From: CAJQQY01 sp045104975 | GTDB taxonomy: Bacteria > Bacteroidota > Bacteroidia > Chitinophagales > Saprospiraceae | Length of the DNA: 64,000 nt | Assembly (NCBI GenBank): GCA_045104975.1 | Contig: JBGCCY010000049.1 | Coordinates: 27,091 to 91,090 of the forward strand | Direction: 5' to 3' | Part shown: one piece after another, positions 9,680 to 18,764 of the stretch | Numbering within the stretch: the stretch's first letter is position 1 | Layout of the letters: each line of letters begins with the position of its first letter | Notes under the pieces: model-generated | The model's database searches: none | What the model was told of the DNA's origin: nothing | What the model saw: only the letters and a program-made list of their open reading frames with translations | Program-made: the position numbers and the translations under genes

Positions 9680-9868
9680 ATGGATAGTACTGATTTCAAT
9701 AAATTAATGGGATTACTCTCAAAGTTTACAGCAGCTACTGAAAAGGCAAATAGGACTGATGGAACTTTCAAAAAATACCATCATTCTTCTATTATGCAAT
9801 TACGAGATTTACCAGAACAATTAAGACGTATCGAACAAGGCCTAAGAACTGCAAAAATTATCAAGTAG
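9680..9868 (+). CDS. Small hypothetical protein (62 aa)
   Basis: A short ORF with ATG start in a very AT-rich intergenic region. The peptide is hydrophilic and likely helical, with a basic C-terminal half (QLRDLPEQLRRIEQGLR), no signal peptide and no Cys. Its balanced composition (Gln, Glu, Arg, Leu) is unlike the Lys/Asn/Phe/Ile junk translated from AT-rich DNA, which is the main reason to keep it. There is no clear ribosome-binding site. It precedes a strong hairpin and the Cys-rich gene at 10021. No family is recognised, and it could be spurious. Confidence 0.45.
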   Translation: MDSTDFNKLMGLLSKFTAATEKANRTDGTFKKYHHSSIMQLRDLPEQLRRIEQGLRTAKIIK

Positions 9869-9933
9869 AAGCTTACTGATTAATTTTTGATGACCAACTT
9901 CATTTCGCTTTTCTAAATCAAAATACACTTTAT

Positions 9934-9982
9934 AATTTTCTATCCTAATTTTGACAAACGATCAAAATTGGAATAGAAAATT
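9934..9982. repeat. Long hairpin upstream of the Cys-rich gene
   Basis: Arms 9934-9954 and 9962-9982 pair over 21 positions with one mismatch and one G-T wobble around a seven-base loop. It begins 66 bases after the small ORF and ends 38 bases before the ATG at 10021. No T-run follows directly, so it is either a weak terminator or a structure in the leader of the next gene. Confidence 0.7.
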
Positions 9983-10020
9983 ATTCCTTATCCCATAAAC
10001 TAATTTACTAAACTGTTTTT

Positions 10021-10905
10021 ATGAAATTAAAATTTAACATTACGTCTACTCGCATGAATTATTTTACAGTTGCTCAGGCGGCTAAGGTTGATGCTGGAGT
10101 GGAGATTTTTAAGCAAGTTATTTCAAGCGAAGAATTTCTAAATCAAGTGAATAATTTTCAATGGAGAACCTCTGACGGTGTTGCTTTTAATCGATTCTAT
10201 TTGTCAAATGGAATGTCAAATCAGCAAGTTGGGCAAATGATTTGTAAAGGATTACATCGTAAAAAGGATTTAATTAATATCATGAAACCAGCCCCAGTAG
10301 AGGTGGTGAATGTTGTTCCATGTAGCACTCAAAAAGAGATGGAAGATATTTATAACAATACAATTACATGTTGTATTGGTGTTGATTCTAATATGCTCAA
10401 TAATAGTTGGTATACTCCTGTTCATTTAGCTTGTGCAATTATGCATGAGTGGTGTTGTTGGAATGGATTTAACTGTAGTCCAGCTTCTACTAAAATGGAA
10501 AATTGGTCGGGTAATACTGTTCCAGTTGCTTGTGCATGGATTACAAAAGATGTGGCTGGAGCTATTTGTAATAGTTCAGAAGTATCAAATTGGGTTGGAA
10601 TGATTAATAACCGAACGTTTGATTATTGTGCTTGCAGTACTACTTTTCCTACTTCGAATTCGACAAGGGTTTGCATTTCCCCAATTGTAAAAATTGATGA
10701 ATGTATTAACATGATAGAGTTAGAAATGAATTGGTTGACAACTTGCAAAAATGTTTCTCCAGATGTTTCCAATAGGATGGCAGTTTTAAATAATTGTATG
10801 ATGATGATGACTCAAATGAAATTAAATATATGCAATACTACGATGGATGGGAGTGATTGGGCATGTGTTCCTGTGAACTCCGTAAGTTCTATTAATTTCA
10901 ATTAG
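10021..10905 (+). CDS. Cys-rich metzincin-like protein with Cys-substituted active-site motif
   Basis: 294 residues, 18 Cys and only three His, with no evident signal peptide. The first half resembles, from memory, a Bacteroidota family of short putative metallopeptidases (FKQVISSEEFLNQV ... FYLSNGMSNQQVGQMI), whose members end this region in HEWxHxxGFxH. Here the motif reads HEWCCWNGFNC (residues 142-152): His142, Glu143 and Gly149 are kept, while the second and third zinc ligands are Cys146 and Cys152. The stretch between (residues ~75-120) is diverged, and about 140 further Cys- and Met-containing residues follow. Either it is an inactive relative or it binds metal with one His and two Cys. 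A 21-bp hairpin lies just upstream and a terminator just downstream. Function unknown; homology should be tested. Confidence 0.75.
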   Translation: MKLKFNITSTRMNYFTVAQAAKVDAGVEIFKQVISSEEFLNQVNNFQWRTSDGVAFNRFYLSNGMSNQQVGQMICKGLHRKKDLINIMKPAPVEVVNVVPCSTQKEMEDIYNNTITCCIGVDSNMLNNSWYTPVHLACAIMHEWCCWNGFNCSPASTKMENWSGNTVPVACAWITKDVAGAICNSSEVSNWVGMINNRTFDYCACSTTFPTSNSTRVCISPIVKIDECINMIELEMNWLTTCKNVSPDVSNRMAVLNNCMMMMTQMKLNICNTTMDGSDWACVPVNSVSSINFN

Positions 10906-10953
10906 TGGATTGATATTTTACGATCAATTTTTTTTTTTACATTAAAAATGGAA

Positions 10954-10985
10954 AAGCCCAATCAAATAGAAATTTGATTGGGCTT
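10954..10985. terminator. Bidirectional intrinsic terminator
   Basis: Perfect 14-bp stem 10954-10967 with 10972-10985 between convergent genes (stops at 10905 and 11007), with A-rich and T-rich flanks. Confidence 0.8.
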
Positions 10986-11006
10986 CTTTATTTAGTGAAT
11001 TTTAAT

Positions 11007-13016
11007 CTAGTTTACTTTTGTAAATTTTAAAATTCGACTTCCTTCTTCATTCGTGATTCGGAGGAAGTAAATTCCTGAGTTTCGAATATTTGCAGCATCT
11101 GTTGAGATTTGATATTTCCCTGATTCAAAACTAATTTTATTGGTAAAAACGCTATGTCCATTTCTATCGAAAATTTCGATAATAGCATATTTTAGTTCTG
11201 TATCGATACTTTGTATTTGAATTAAGTCGCCAACTGGATTTGGGAATAAATTTACTTTCTCATCATTGATGATATTATTATCAATGGAGTTAATAATTTC
11301 TATTGTACCTACGGCAAACTGTAGAAGTCCGAATGGAGGAGGATCACTCATAAAGTTAGAAGTGACTGTTCCAGTTGATCCAGGATCTATAGTTCCAGTA
11401 ATTTCTGAGCTACCATAACTCTCCCAAAAGTTTAAAGTAGAGTCATTTTTTCCAATGACAACTAGATTATTGATATCATCTAAATCAGATACTTCTCCAT
11501 TCATCCAATGTAAAGTAATATCTACCTCTTCACTATTTTCTTTTTTAAATACTTCCCAATATCCACTTTGACTGGCAGCCGTAACACCTTCTGATAATCC
11601 AAGTCCAAATGGAGGAGGATCACTAAAATATTGTGCTGTATATTCTGAATTGGAAGAGTCTAATGCTGAGATAGTAACTGGAGCATAAACCCCATTAGCA
11701 CCTATTGGAAATAAAAAAGGTTCTCCATTTGTAGAACCTTTTTTTATCATTGGCCCATCGACAAATGATGTACTACTTCCTCCTGAAATACTACCACCTT
11801 CTTCAATAATCAAGATTCCAGCACTTGTAGTATTTAAATTTCCGTTAGATAAAACTAAAGAATTATTTACAACCATCGGCCCCTCTAAAGACATTGCTTC
11901 ATTAGAAGTATTATTGAAAACTAGGTTAGAAAGGTTTAGTGAATCTAATCCACTATTAGGTAAATTAGTAGCAGGTATCATTTGAGGATTATCTCCATCG
12001 AAAATAATAGAACCCAATTCATCCATATCAATTGCTCCATAAGATGAAGGTCTGATAATATTTCCACCTAAGGAAAGATTTGAATTCTCGGAAAGAGAAA
12101 TCTTTACATCTCCATCACTAATTGCATCAAACGTGATATGTTCAGCGACAGATATTTGTGCATTTTCACCAGAAAAATCTATCGTTACTGGTGAGTTTTG
12201 AATAGTAGAAATAATGTTCAAATTTCCATTGATCGTTAAATTTCCATCATTAGCAAATGAGCCAAAAATGAATGAACTATTTTGACCGGAGTTTATCATA
12301 GAGGCATCTCCATGGATAGTAAAATTAGAATTAGCGGAAGTTTTTACTAAGAAGTTTTTTCCGCCTGTCATTTCCATTTTGGCATCTCCGTAAAGAATTA
12401 CATTTGCTAAATCATTTATTTCTATAAAAAATTCTTTGCCATTAAATATATTAAAATAAGAATCTCCCGCTACAGAAAAGATAGCGTTATTATCTAATTT
12501 TATTTCAACACCTCCTTCATCAAGGCTAGCATTTTTGTAATCATAAATAAAATCTCCTACTACATTCATTTGCGCATTATCAAGCATTAGAAATGAAAGT
12601 TTTCCAATACCTAAATTTTCTTCAGTTCTTTTGAAGTGGAGATTTCCAAAAATATTTAAGGTTCCTTCCTGTTCAATTTTTAATTCAATATTAGAATCAA
12701 AATTATAGGAAGTAACAATAATATCGTTTAAAACGGTAAGGATACTCTCCTCTTTAATTTTTAGAGCACTTCCGCTATTATTGGTTTCATTATTAATCAG
12801 AATATGACTAATAGAATCAATTGATGCAGTGTTATTATATACGACCGTAAAACCATTGATGACAACGGTGTCGGTTGCTCCAGGAATTTCATTTAAATCC
12901 CAAGTGCTGTTTGTTATCCAATTTCCATCTGATACAGCATGGAAAATAGTGGCATTGACAGAAAAATTTAATAGTAAAAAGAATGAGAATAAAGTAGTAG
13001 AGATACTAAATTTCAT
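11007..13016 (-). CDS. Repeat-rich T9SS cargo protein, type A sorting domain (paralogue 1)
   Basis: 669 residues with a signal peptide (MKFSISTTLFSFFLLLNFSVNA). The mature N-terminus (DGNWITNSTWDLNEIPG) resembles the start of G8-like modules. A long run of short beta-strand repeats follows (residues ~60-330), in which patterns like xINGNLxI, xVxGDFxY and SNFTIHGDAS recur every ~20-30 residues, as expected for a right-handed beta-helix. Next come a GGSSTSFVDGPMIKKG segment, two SDPPPFGL segments and a type A sorting domain (NLFPNPVGDLIQIQSID to the end). It is likely a surface or secreted structural or adhesive protein. It is paralogous over its whole length to the next gene upstream, 146 bases away. 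No catalytic motif is seen. Confidence 0.85.
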   Translation of the reverse strand: MKFSISTTLFSFFLLLNFSVNATIFHAVSDGNWITNSTWDLNEIPGATDTVVINGFTVVYNNTASIDSISHILINNETNNSGSALKIKEESILTVLNDIIVTSYNFDSNIELKIEQEGTLNIFGNLHFKRTEENLGIGKLSFLMLDNAQMNVVGDFIYDYKNASLDEGGVEIKLDNNAIFSVAGDSYFNIFNGKEFFIEINDLANVILYGDAKMEMTGGKNFLVKTSANSNFTIHGDASMINSGQNSSFIFGSFANDGNLTINGNLNIISTIQNSPVTIDFSGENAQISVAEHITFDAISDGDVKISLSENSNLSLGGNIIRPSSYGAIDMDELGSIIFDGDNPQMIPATNLPNSGLDSLNLSNLVFNNTSNEAMSLEGPMVVNNSLVLSNGNLNTTSAGILIIEEGGSISGGSSTSFVDGPMIKKGSTNGEPFLFPIGANGVYAPVTISALDSSNSEYTAQYFSDPPPFGLGLSEGVTAASQSGYWEVFKKENSEEVDITLHWMNGEVSDLDDINNLVVIGKNDSTLNFWESYGSSEITGTIDPGSTGTVTSNFMSDPPPFGLLQFAVGTIEIINSIDNNIINDEKVNLFPNPVGDLIQIQSIDTELKYAIIEIFDRNGHSVFTNKISFESGKYQISTDAANIRNSGIYFLRITNEEGSRILKFTKVN

Positions 13017-13162
13017 AAAAGATAGATTTTGGGCTATGGTTTGGAGGGAAAACTTATGGGTGTTGAAAAGAGGGTATCATTATACACTAGGCAATTTTGT
13101 TGCCAACTTTTAAGATCAAAAAAAAAATCAGCCAACAATTAATGTGACTGAGTTCTTTTTGT

Positions 13163-15439
13163 TTAATTTATCTTTATAAGTTTAATTACATGACTTTGTC
13201 CTTGACTTATAACTCTAAGAAAATAAGTTCCAGGATTTTGAATATTGACGAGGTCAGTAGAAATTTGTAATCGTCCATTATTTAAATACACTTTATTCGA
13301 AAAAATTAATTTTCCATTCCGATCAATAATATCAAGTTGCACATCATCCATATTCGAATCAAATCCTTCTAGTTGAATTGTTTTTTCAACAGGATTAGGA
13401 AAAAGTTGAATCGCGGGTGTTTCTTCAAAAATCACTACTTCAATATTTGAATATTCGAAGGTGTTATCATTGTCAACAATTTTTAATCGATAATAATTAA
13501 TTCCATTTTCTGGAGAAATATCTTTTAAGGTATAATGATGAGTTATCACTCCATCCTCACTTCCTAGGACACTTCCAATTTCTATAAAGTTGGTTCCATC
13601 TGTTGATCTTTCAACAGAGAAGTGACTAGTATTTCTTTCAGAGGCAGTTTCCCATTGTAGATGAACTTGTGAATTTTGTTGAATCGCCTGAAATGAAGTT
13701 AATTCAACGGGTAGTGAATTCATTTCAGTAGTTGATCCCAAAGTAAAATAGATTACTCCAAATGGTGGTGGATCACTTGCCAAACTCGTAATCGTTCCTG
13801 ATCCATTGGAACCTGTCGTACCTGTCGTTCCTCCATTTCCATAAGAAGTCCATAAAGGATCTATGCTAGGATCAGGATCATCATAAACTCCTGCTACTAC
13901 TAAATCGGTTAGATTATCAATACCTTGACTCGCTGCATCATACCATGATAAAGTAATCTGAGCATCAGGAGTTCCTGAAGCTTTAGTCAATTTCCAATAT
14001 TCGGAACTACTAACATTATCCAAATAAATTACTCCAAATGGAGGAGGATCTGAATAGTAGTATTCAGCGGTATATTCTGCTGCACTTACTGTACTTGTTG
14101 GAGTAATAGTTATTGGAGCATAGTTGATTTTATCTCCAATTGGAAAAGTGAAAGACTCACCGCTGGTAGCTCCTTTTTTCATCATCGGGCCTTGTACATA
14201 AGTATCACTATCTCCTCCTTTTATGAATGCTCCATCTTCTATAATTAAAAGAGCAGAACTTGAAGTTATTATATTTCCGGAAGATAAAATCAAGGAATCT
14301 TTAACTATAAAATTGTTGGTTAATTGAAATGGTGAGTTGGAAGTATTCTCAATAGCAACAATTCCAAAATACAAGGAATCACTTCCTGCATTGTCAAGTT
14401 TTCCTTCGGGGATGGTTTGAGGTTCAGAACCATTGAAAACTAATTTTCCATCAGATTCCATTCTCAATGCCCCAAAAAATGTAGGCCTCAAAATATTACC
14501 TCCAATATTTAATGTTCCTTTCTTTCTTAAATGGATTAAATTACTAGCATCTGAGGTAGAAGTCATTATAATATCCCCAGCAATATTTAATTCCGCAGTC
14601 GTGCCCATGGCTTCTAATTTGGTTTCTAAATTATTCCCAGTAGATTCCAAATATACATCTCCTGAGATCGTCATTTTACCTCCAATATCTCCAGACTTAA
14701 GTTTAGTGTGATTGGAACCTCCAGCATTGAGCAAGTAAGCATTTGAAAGTAATTGGAAATGAGAATTTTCGTTGGCAGTAATAGCCGTTTCTTCTCCACC
14801 ATATAACAATAGACTTAAACTATCTCTTAATATTACTTGTGAATTACCTTCCAAAACAAAGTCTAAATCCTTTCCATTTCTTGTGATTAAGGTCGTTTCC
14901 CCTCTCACTTCAAATATGGCATTTCCCGAAGTATAAATATCATATGATGTTTCTGAAACACTAGAGTTCTTATAATCAAAACTGAAATCTCCAAGGATAT
15001 ATGTTTTTGAATTTCCATACATATAAAATTGAAGCCTGTTGTTATTGATGTTATCTAAAGCTCTAACAAAATTCATATTCCCGTTCACGGTAAGCATTCC
15101 ATTTCCATTCACCAATACATCAATATCTTTTGGATTATTTTCAGCAGTTACGTTGAAATCACCAAGGACAGTTAATGTATCCATTATATTTAAAATGGTG
15201 GAATTATGATCATAATTATTTGAAATAAAAATTGATTTTATCTCTAGCTTGACATCAATATTTATTGAATACCCATCGATGTAAACAGTATCAAGTGAAG
15301 TTGGAATTGAAGCTTTATCCCAAACATTTGTATCACTCCAATTGCCATTGCCTTTAACTACAAACTTCGTTGCATTCGATTGGAAAGACAAAAACATAAA
15401 CATGAGAAGAATAAAGAAAGATAGGAATCCTCTTTGCAT
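13163..15439 (-). CDS. Repeat-rich T9SS cargo protein, type A sorting domain (paralogue 2)
   Basis: The start at 15439 (MQRGFLSFFILLMFMFLSFQSNA) gives a proper signal peptide; the frame extends to 15511 without one. The 758-residue product follows its neighbour at 11007-13016 module by module: a GNGNWSDTNVWDKASIP start, beta-helix-like repeats, a GGDSDTYVQGPMMKKG segment, two SDPPPFGVIY segments and a type A sorting tail (QLFPNPVEKTIQLEG). It adds a ~95-residue module before the tail (PVELTSFQAIQQNSQVHLQW ... HYTLKDISPENGINYYRLKI), common in Bacteroidota secreted proteins. The pair probably arose by tandem duplication. Function unknown, probably surface-exposed. Confidence 0.85.
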   Translation of the reverse strand: MQRGFLSFFILLMFMFLSFQSNATKFVVKGNGNWSDTNVWDKASIPTSLDTVYIDGYSINIDVKLEIKSIFISNNYDHNSTILNIMDTLTVLGDFNVTAENNPKDIDVLVNGNGMLTVNGNMNFVRALDNINNNRLQFYMYGNSKTYILGDFSFDYKNSSVSETSYDIYTSGNAIFEVRGETTLITRNGKDLDFVLEGNSQVILRDSLSLLLYGGEETAITANENSHFQLLSNAYLLNAGGSNHTKLKSGDIGGKMTISGDVYLESTGNNLETKLEAMGTTAELNIAGDIIMTSTSDASNLIHLRKKGTLNIGGNILRPTFFGALRMESDGKLVFNGSEPQTIPEGKLDNAGSDSLYFGIVAIENTSNSPFQLTNNFIVKDSLILSSGNIITSSSALLIIEDGAFIKGGDSDTYVQGPMMKKGATSGESFTFPIGDKINYAPITITPTSTVSAAEYTAEYYYSDPPPFGVIYLDNVSSSEYWKLTKASGTPDAQITLSWYDAASQGIDNLTDLVVAGVYDDPDPSIDPLWTSYGNGGTTGTTGSNGSGTITSLASDPPPFGVIYFTLGSTTEMNSLPVELTSFQAIQQNSQVHLQWETASERNTSHFSVERSTDGTNFIEIGSVLGSEDGVITHHYTLKDISPENGINYYRLKIVDNDNTFEYSNIEVVIFEETPAIQLFPNPVEKTIQLEGFDSNMDDVQLDIIDRNGKLIFSNKVYLNNGRLQISTDLVNIQNPGTYFLRVISQGQSHVIKLIKIN

Positions 15440-15519
15440 GACCGGGTATTTTATATGGTTAATTATCAGGTGAGAGGATTTGGTGAAACTTGTATTCAAG
15501 AAACACGCCAAAGTGGGTA

Positions 15520-15557
15520 AAAAAAATCTGAACCATTTTTATGATTCAGATTTTTTT
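15520..15557 (-). terminator. Terminator of the IscA-type gene
   Basis: Stem 15520-15532 with 15545-15557, twelve-base loop. Read on the minus strand it ends in a T-run and lies just after the stop at 15613. Confidence 0.7.
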
Positions 15558-15612
15558 AAACCTAAAATTAACTAGGTTAAAACTATTTTAAATAGTTGTA
15601 TGTGTTAAAAGT

Positions 15613-15966
15613 TTATGCAGAAAACGAAGTTCCACAACCACAAGTATCAGATGCATTTGGATTATTAAATGAAAATCCTCGATTATTTAATCCATTCAAC
15701 CAATCTATTTCAATACCTAATAAATAGATAGCATGAGATTTTTCCATCAACACTTTCATTCCGTTAATTTCAAAAATATCATCTTTTTCAGTCTGCTTAT
15801 CAAAACCTAAAATGTAGGAAAAACCAGAACAACCTCCACCTTTTACACCAACTCTAAGTCCGTGATCAGGATCCAAACCTTGTTGGTCTCGGATAATATT
15901 TAATTGTGTTACCGCACCATCAGTCAAAGTAATCGGCTGCGTCAAAGTTTCTTTTATTGCACTCAT
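15613..15966 (-). CDS. A-type iron-sulfur cluster carrier (IscA/SufA/ErpA family)
   Basis: 117 residues, the usual length for A-type carriers that receive and hand on Fe-S clusters in the cytoplasm. The three conserved Cys are present: one in GGGCSGFSY and two in the C-terminal DTCGCGTSF. The core VGVKGGGCSG and the GFSFNNPNA segment are typical. It is alone here, with no isc or suf genes beside it, so the name within the family cannot be fixed. CAAAATTA at 15999-16006 (TAATTTTG on the minus strand) may be its -7 element. Confidence 0.93.
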   Translation of the reverse strand: MSAIKETLTQPITLTDGAVTQLNIIRDQQGLDPDHGLRVGVKGGGCSGFSYILGFDKQTEKDDIFEINGMKVLMEKSHAIYLLGIEIDWLNGLNNRGFSFNNPNASDTCGCGTSFSA

Positions 15967-16200
15967 ATCGTTCGAATTTATATTTAAATTATTCTTTTCA
16001 AAATTAGTAAGTAATGGAAACTTGGTGTTAAACTATTACTTAATCACAAATTTAACGTTTTCTAATTTAAAATGGTTTATTATTTAGAAAAATTAAAAAC
16101 AAGGAATATTAGAAATAGTTGTGGCTTTCAAAAAAATCACCATTAATATAAAACCAATCAGAAAAACCTTCGAAAGTTTTATAATGGCAAATGAACCGAG

Positions 16201-16208
16201 TATTTTTG
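16201..16208 (+). promoter_or_regulatory. Candidate -7 promoter element
   Basis: TATTTTTG followed by CCC, 31 bases before the ATG at 16240. The -33 position holds TTTT rather than TTTG. Confidence 0.4.
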
Positions 16209-16239
16209 CCCAAATTTTAGAATAAAAAAAAATAATTGA

Positions 16240-16764
16240 ATGGAAGTTTTCCTAGAAATATTAAAATTGACTTTACCCTCTTTCGCTGTGGTTGCTGTGG
16301 TGTATTTTATGTTGCGCGAATATTTTGAAAGTGAGCATAAACGAGCGATGCTTGAATTACAATTTAAACAAACTAGCACTACACTACCTATTAAAATTGG
16401 AGCTTACGAACGTTTATCGATGTTTTGCGAACGGATTTCGATTCCAGCTTTAATTTTAAGAGTGAGAGCAGAGGGAACCAATGCCGCACAATTAAGAATG
16501 GCTTTAATGGTTGCGATCCAGCAAGAATTTGAACATAATATTACTCAACAAGTGTATGTGTCAGATAATCTGTGGAAAATTGTCAAAATAGCTCGTGATG
16601 ATGTTCAAAACACTATTAATCATATTTATCAATCAGTTGATCCGGAAGCAGATTCTAAAGTTTTTGCTCAGGCACTCTTTGATTTTTTAAATACCAAAGA
16701 TGTTTTGCCACTACATAAAGCATTGGAAGCTGTAAAAAAAGAAGCAAGTTTAATCTTACAATAA
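16240..16764 (+). CDS. Conserved Bacteroidota membrane-anchored protein of unknown function
   Basis: 174 residues with one N-terminal membrane segment (about residues 9-27, LPSFAVVAVVYFMLR), then a soluble, helical, Glu/Ala-rich body. The segment LPIKIGAYERLSMFCERISI is characteristic of a protein I have seen across Bacteroidota as an uncharacterised family (possibly DUF7935; not verified). No catalytic motif. The body should lie in the cytoplasm given the short N-terminus, but topology is not certain. It has a candidate promoter and a clear terminator, so it is probably monocistronic. Confidence 0.75.
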   Translation: MEVFLEILKLTLPSFAVVAVVYFMLREYFESEHKRAMLELQFKQTSTTLPIKIGAYERLSMFCERISIPALILRVRAEGTNAAQLRMALMVAIQQEFEHNITQQVYVSDNLWKIVKIARDDVQNTINHIYQSVDPEADSKVFAQALFDFLNTKDVLPLHKALEAVKKEASLILQ

Positions 16765-16781
16765 AAATTGTTTCTCCAAAA

Positions 16782-16822
16782 AGAAGGGAAGTAGAATCTT
16801 AATTGATTTTACTTCCCTTTTC
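16782..16822 (+). terminator. Intrinsic terminator
   Basis: Near-perfect ~17-bp stem of 16782-16798 with the T-rich arm 16805-16822, just after the stop at 16764. Confidence 0.75.
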
Positions 16823-17010
16823 TATTCGTAGAAAAATTAATCTCAAAACAGACTCTTTAGCTTGAATTCTTTACAAGTTGACAATATTCGACTTGAAAGC
16901 AACTCATTTTTTTAGTTAAAAAAATACTATTCTTCATTCTTCAAAAATTCTCGGAATTAAAAACTATTTTTAATTTTTGCCAAATCGATTTTTTTCCAAA
17001 AAAAGTAAAT

Positions 17011-17760
17011 ATGAAAAAGTCATTTATATATTTTCTTCTGCTAATTTTTTTCTCCTCTTGCACCAAAATAATGTATGTCTCTGATCCCCAGATTTCCTCT
17101 GTGAAAATTGAAGACACCGCCAATATAGAATCTTCTAAAGAGATCGAAGCACTAATTTCACCCTATAAAAAAGAAATGAAAAAAGAGATGGATCAAGTCA
17201 TTGGCTCTTGCGAAAAAGAATTGATGAAGGCAAGACCTGAATCAACTTTAGGCAATTGGACAGCAGATTTGATTCATAAAAAGTGCGAAGAATATTATGG
17301 AAAACCGATAGATTTTGCTGTCGTAAATTATGGAGGATTACGGATACTTTCCCTTCCTGCTGGACCAATTACCAAGTCCAATGTTTTTGAATTAATGCCT
17401 TTTGAAAATGCTTTGGTCGTACTCAACGTTGATGCGGAAACGATCGAGAAATTATTTGTTCTAATGGCGGAATATGGCGGTTGGCCAATTAGTCATCAAG
17501 TACAGTTTAAAATAAAAAATGGAAAACCAATTGACATTCAAATTAATGGAAAACCGATTGATAAAAATAAGATGTATAAAATTGCTTTGTCGGATTTTAT
17601 AGCAAATGGAGGTGACAAGTGTTTCTTTTTCGAGGACAAAAAACAAGAACTGCTTGGTAAACTTTTTCGAGATGCGATTATGGAACACGTGATAGAACTA
17701 AATGAACAAGGAAAAAAAATAAATGCAAAAATTGAAGGAAGGGTAGAAGTGGTGGAGTAA
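17011..17760 (+). CDS. Lipoprotein with 5'-nucleotidase C-terminal domain
   Basis: 249 residues: lipoprotein signal (MKKSFIYFLLLIFFSSC, lipid Cys at 17) followed by the substrate-binding C-terminal domain of UshA-type 5'-nucleotidases. Marks of the family are LGNWTADLIHKKC, FAVVNYGGLRI, GPITKSNVFELMPFENALVV and the late SDFIANGGDKC loop. It has no metallophosphatase domain; that half is the next gene, 92 bases downstream on the same strand. The two may act together in the periplasm to hydrolyse nucleotides or UDP-sugars. Such split pairs occur in Bacteroidota. An 18-base perfect palindrome (17769-17786) lies between them. Confidence 0.88.
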   Translation: MKKSFIYFLLLIFFSSCTKIMYVSDPQISSVKIEDTANIESSKEIEALISPYKKEMKKEMDQVIGSCEKELMKARPESTLGNWTADLIHKKCEEYYGKPIDFAVVNYGGLRILSLPAGPITKSNVFELMPFENALVVLNVDAETIEKLFVLMAEYGGWPISHQVQFKIKNGKPIDIQINGKPIDKNKMYKIALSDFIANGGDKCFFFEDKKQELLGKLFRDAIMEHVIELNEQGKKINAKIEGRVEVVE

Positions 17761-17768
17761 TATTTTTT

Positions 17769-17786
17769 CATACATATATATGTATG
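17769..17786. repeat. 18-base perfect palindrome
   Basis: CATACATATATATGTATG equals its own reverse complement. It lies nine bases after the stop of the first 5'-nucleotidase gene and 66 bases before the second. It could be an operator or simply AT-rich chance. Confidence 0.4.
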
Positions 17787-17852
17787 CGTATTTCTTTTTG
17801 ATTATTTTATCTGAAAGTTTTCAAGGCAAAATTAACCATTCAAAAATTAATT

Positions 17853-18764
17853 ATGATAAGAAGATCATTTATAAAAAAAGCGATGGCGGGTTCCGCATTT
17901 TTAGCTGTTGGAAGTTTTCCAATAAATGCATTTAGTGAACCAGAAATTTTAAAGTTAACGATCCTTCATACCAATGATCAACACAGTCGGATTGAACCTT
18001 TTGAAAGTGGTCGATTAAAAGGTCTTGGAGGAGCTGCAAGACGAGCTACACTCCTTGAAAACATTAGGAAAAAAGAGAAACACGTTTTACTCTTGGACTC
18101 AGGAGATATCTTCCAAGGAACTCCTTATTTTAATTATTTTGGAGGTGAACTGGAACTCAAATTAATGTCCAAAATGAAGTATGATGCAACCACGATGGGG
18201 AACCATGATTTTGATGGAGGTATGGATGGTTTACTCAAACAATTGCCTCAAGCAAATTTTCCTTTTTTGACGGCCAATTATGATTTTTCAGATACACCTT
18301 TGGAAGGACAATTTAAACCATATAAAATTTTTCAAAAAGAGAATATTAGAATAGGAGTATTTGGTCTTGGGATAGAATTAAATGGATTAGTTCCTGGCAA
18401 ACTTTATGGCAACACTCAATATCAAGACCCACTAAAAATGGCAACCAAGTATGCAACCATTTTAAAAGAGGACGAAAAATGTGATTATGTAATTTGTCTT
18501 TCGCACTTAGGTTATAAATATTCTTCCAACCGAGTTTCTGATCATGTCTTGGCAAAAGAAACTGAAAATATAGATTTGATTCTCGGAGGACACACGCATA
18601 CATTTATGGAAGCACCTGAAGAAATGGAAAACAAAAAAGGAGAAAAAGTTTTTATTAATCAAGTTGGTTTTGGTGGAGTCGTATTAGGAAGGTTAGATAT
18701 TTATTTTGAAAAGAATTTTAAAAATAAATGTACCACTTGTAAGAACATCACGGTCAAGGATTAG
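17853..18764 (+). CDS. 5'-nucleotidase N-terminal metallophosphatase domain, Tat exported
   Basis: 303 residues. The N-terminus MIRRSFIKKAMAGSAFL carries a twin-arginine motif, so export is probably folded via Tat. The metallophosphatase blocks are complete: HTNDQHSRIEP, LLDSGDIFQGTP, TMGNHDFDGG, VICLSHLGY and LGGHTHTF, which supply the two-metal site. This is the catalytic half of a UshA-like 5'-nucleotidase; the C-terminal half is encoded by the preceding gene as a Sec lipoprotein. The two halves therefore seem to use different export routes. Likely role: periplasmic nucleotide scavenging. Confidence 0.9.
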   Translation: MIRRSFIKKAMAGSAFLAVGSFPINAFSEPEILKLTILHTNDQHSRIEPFESGRLKGLGGAARRATLLENIRKKEKHVLLLDSGDIFQGTPYFNYFGGELELKLMSKMKYDATTMGNHDFDGGMDGLLKQLPQANFPFLTANYDFSDTPLEGQFKPYKIFQKENIRIGVFGLGIELNGLVPGKLYGNTQYQDPLKMATKYATILKEDEKCDYVICLSHLGYKYSSNRVSDHVLAKETENIDLILGGHTHTFMEAPEEMENKKGEKVFINQVGFGGVVLGRLDIYFEKNFKNKCTTCKNITVKD

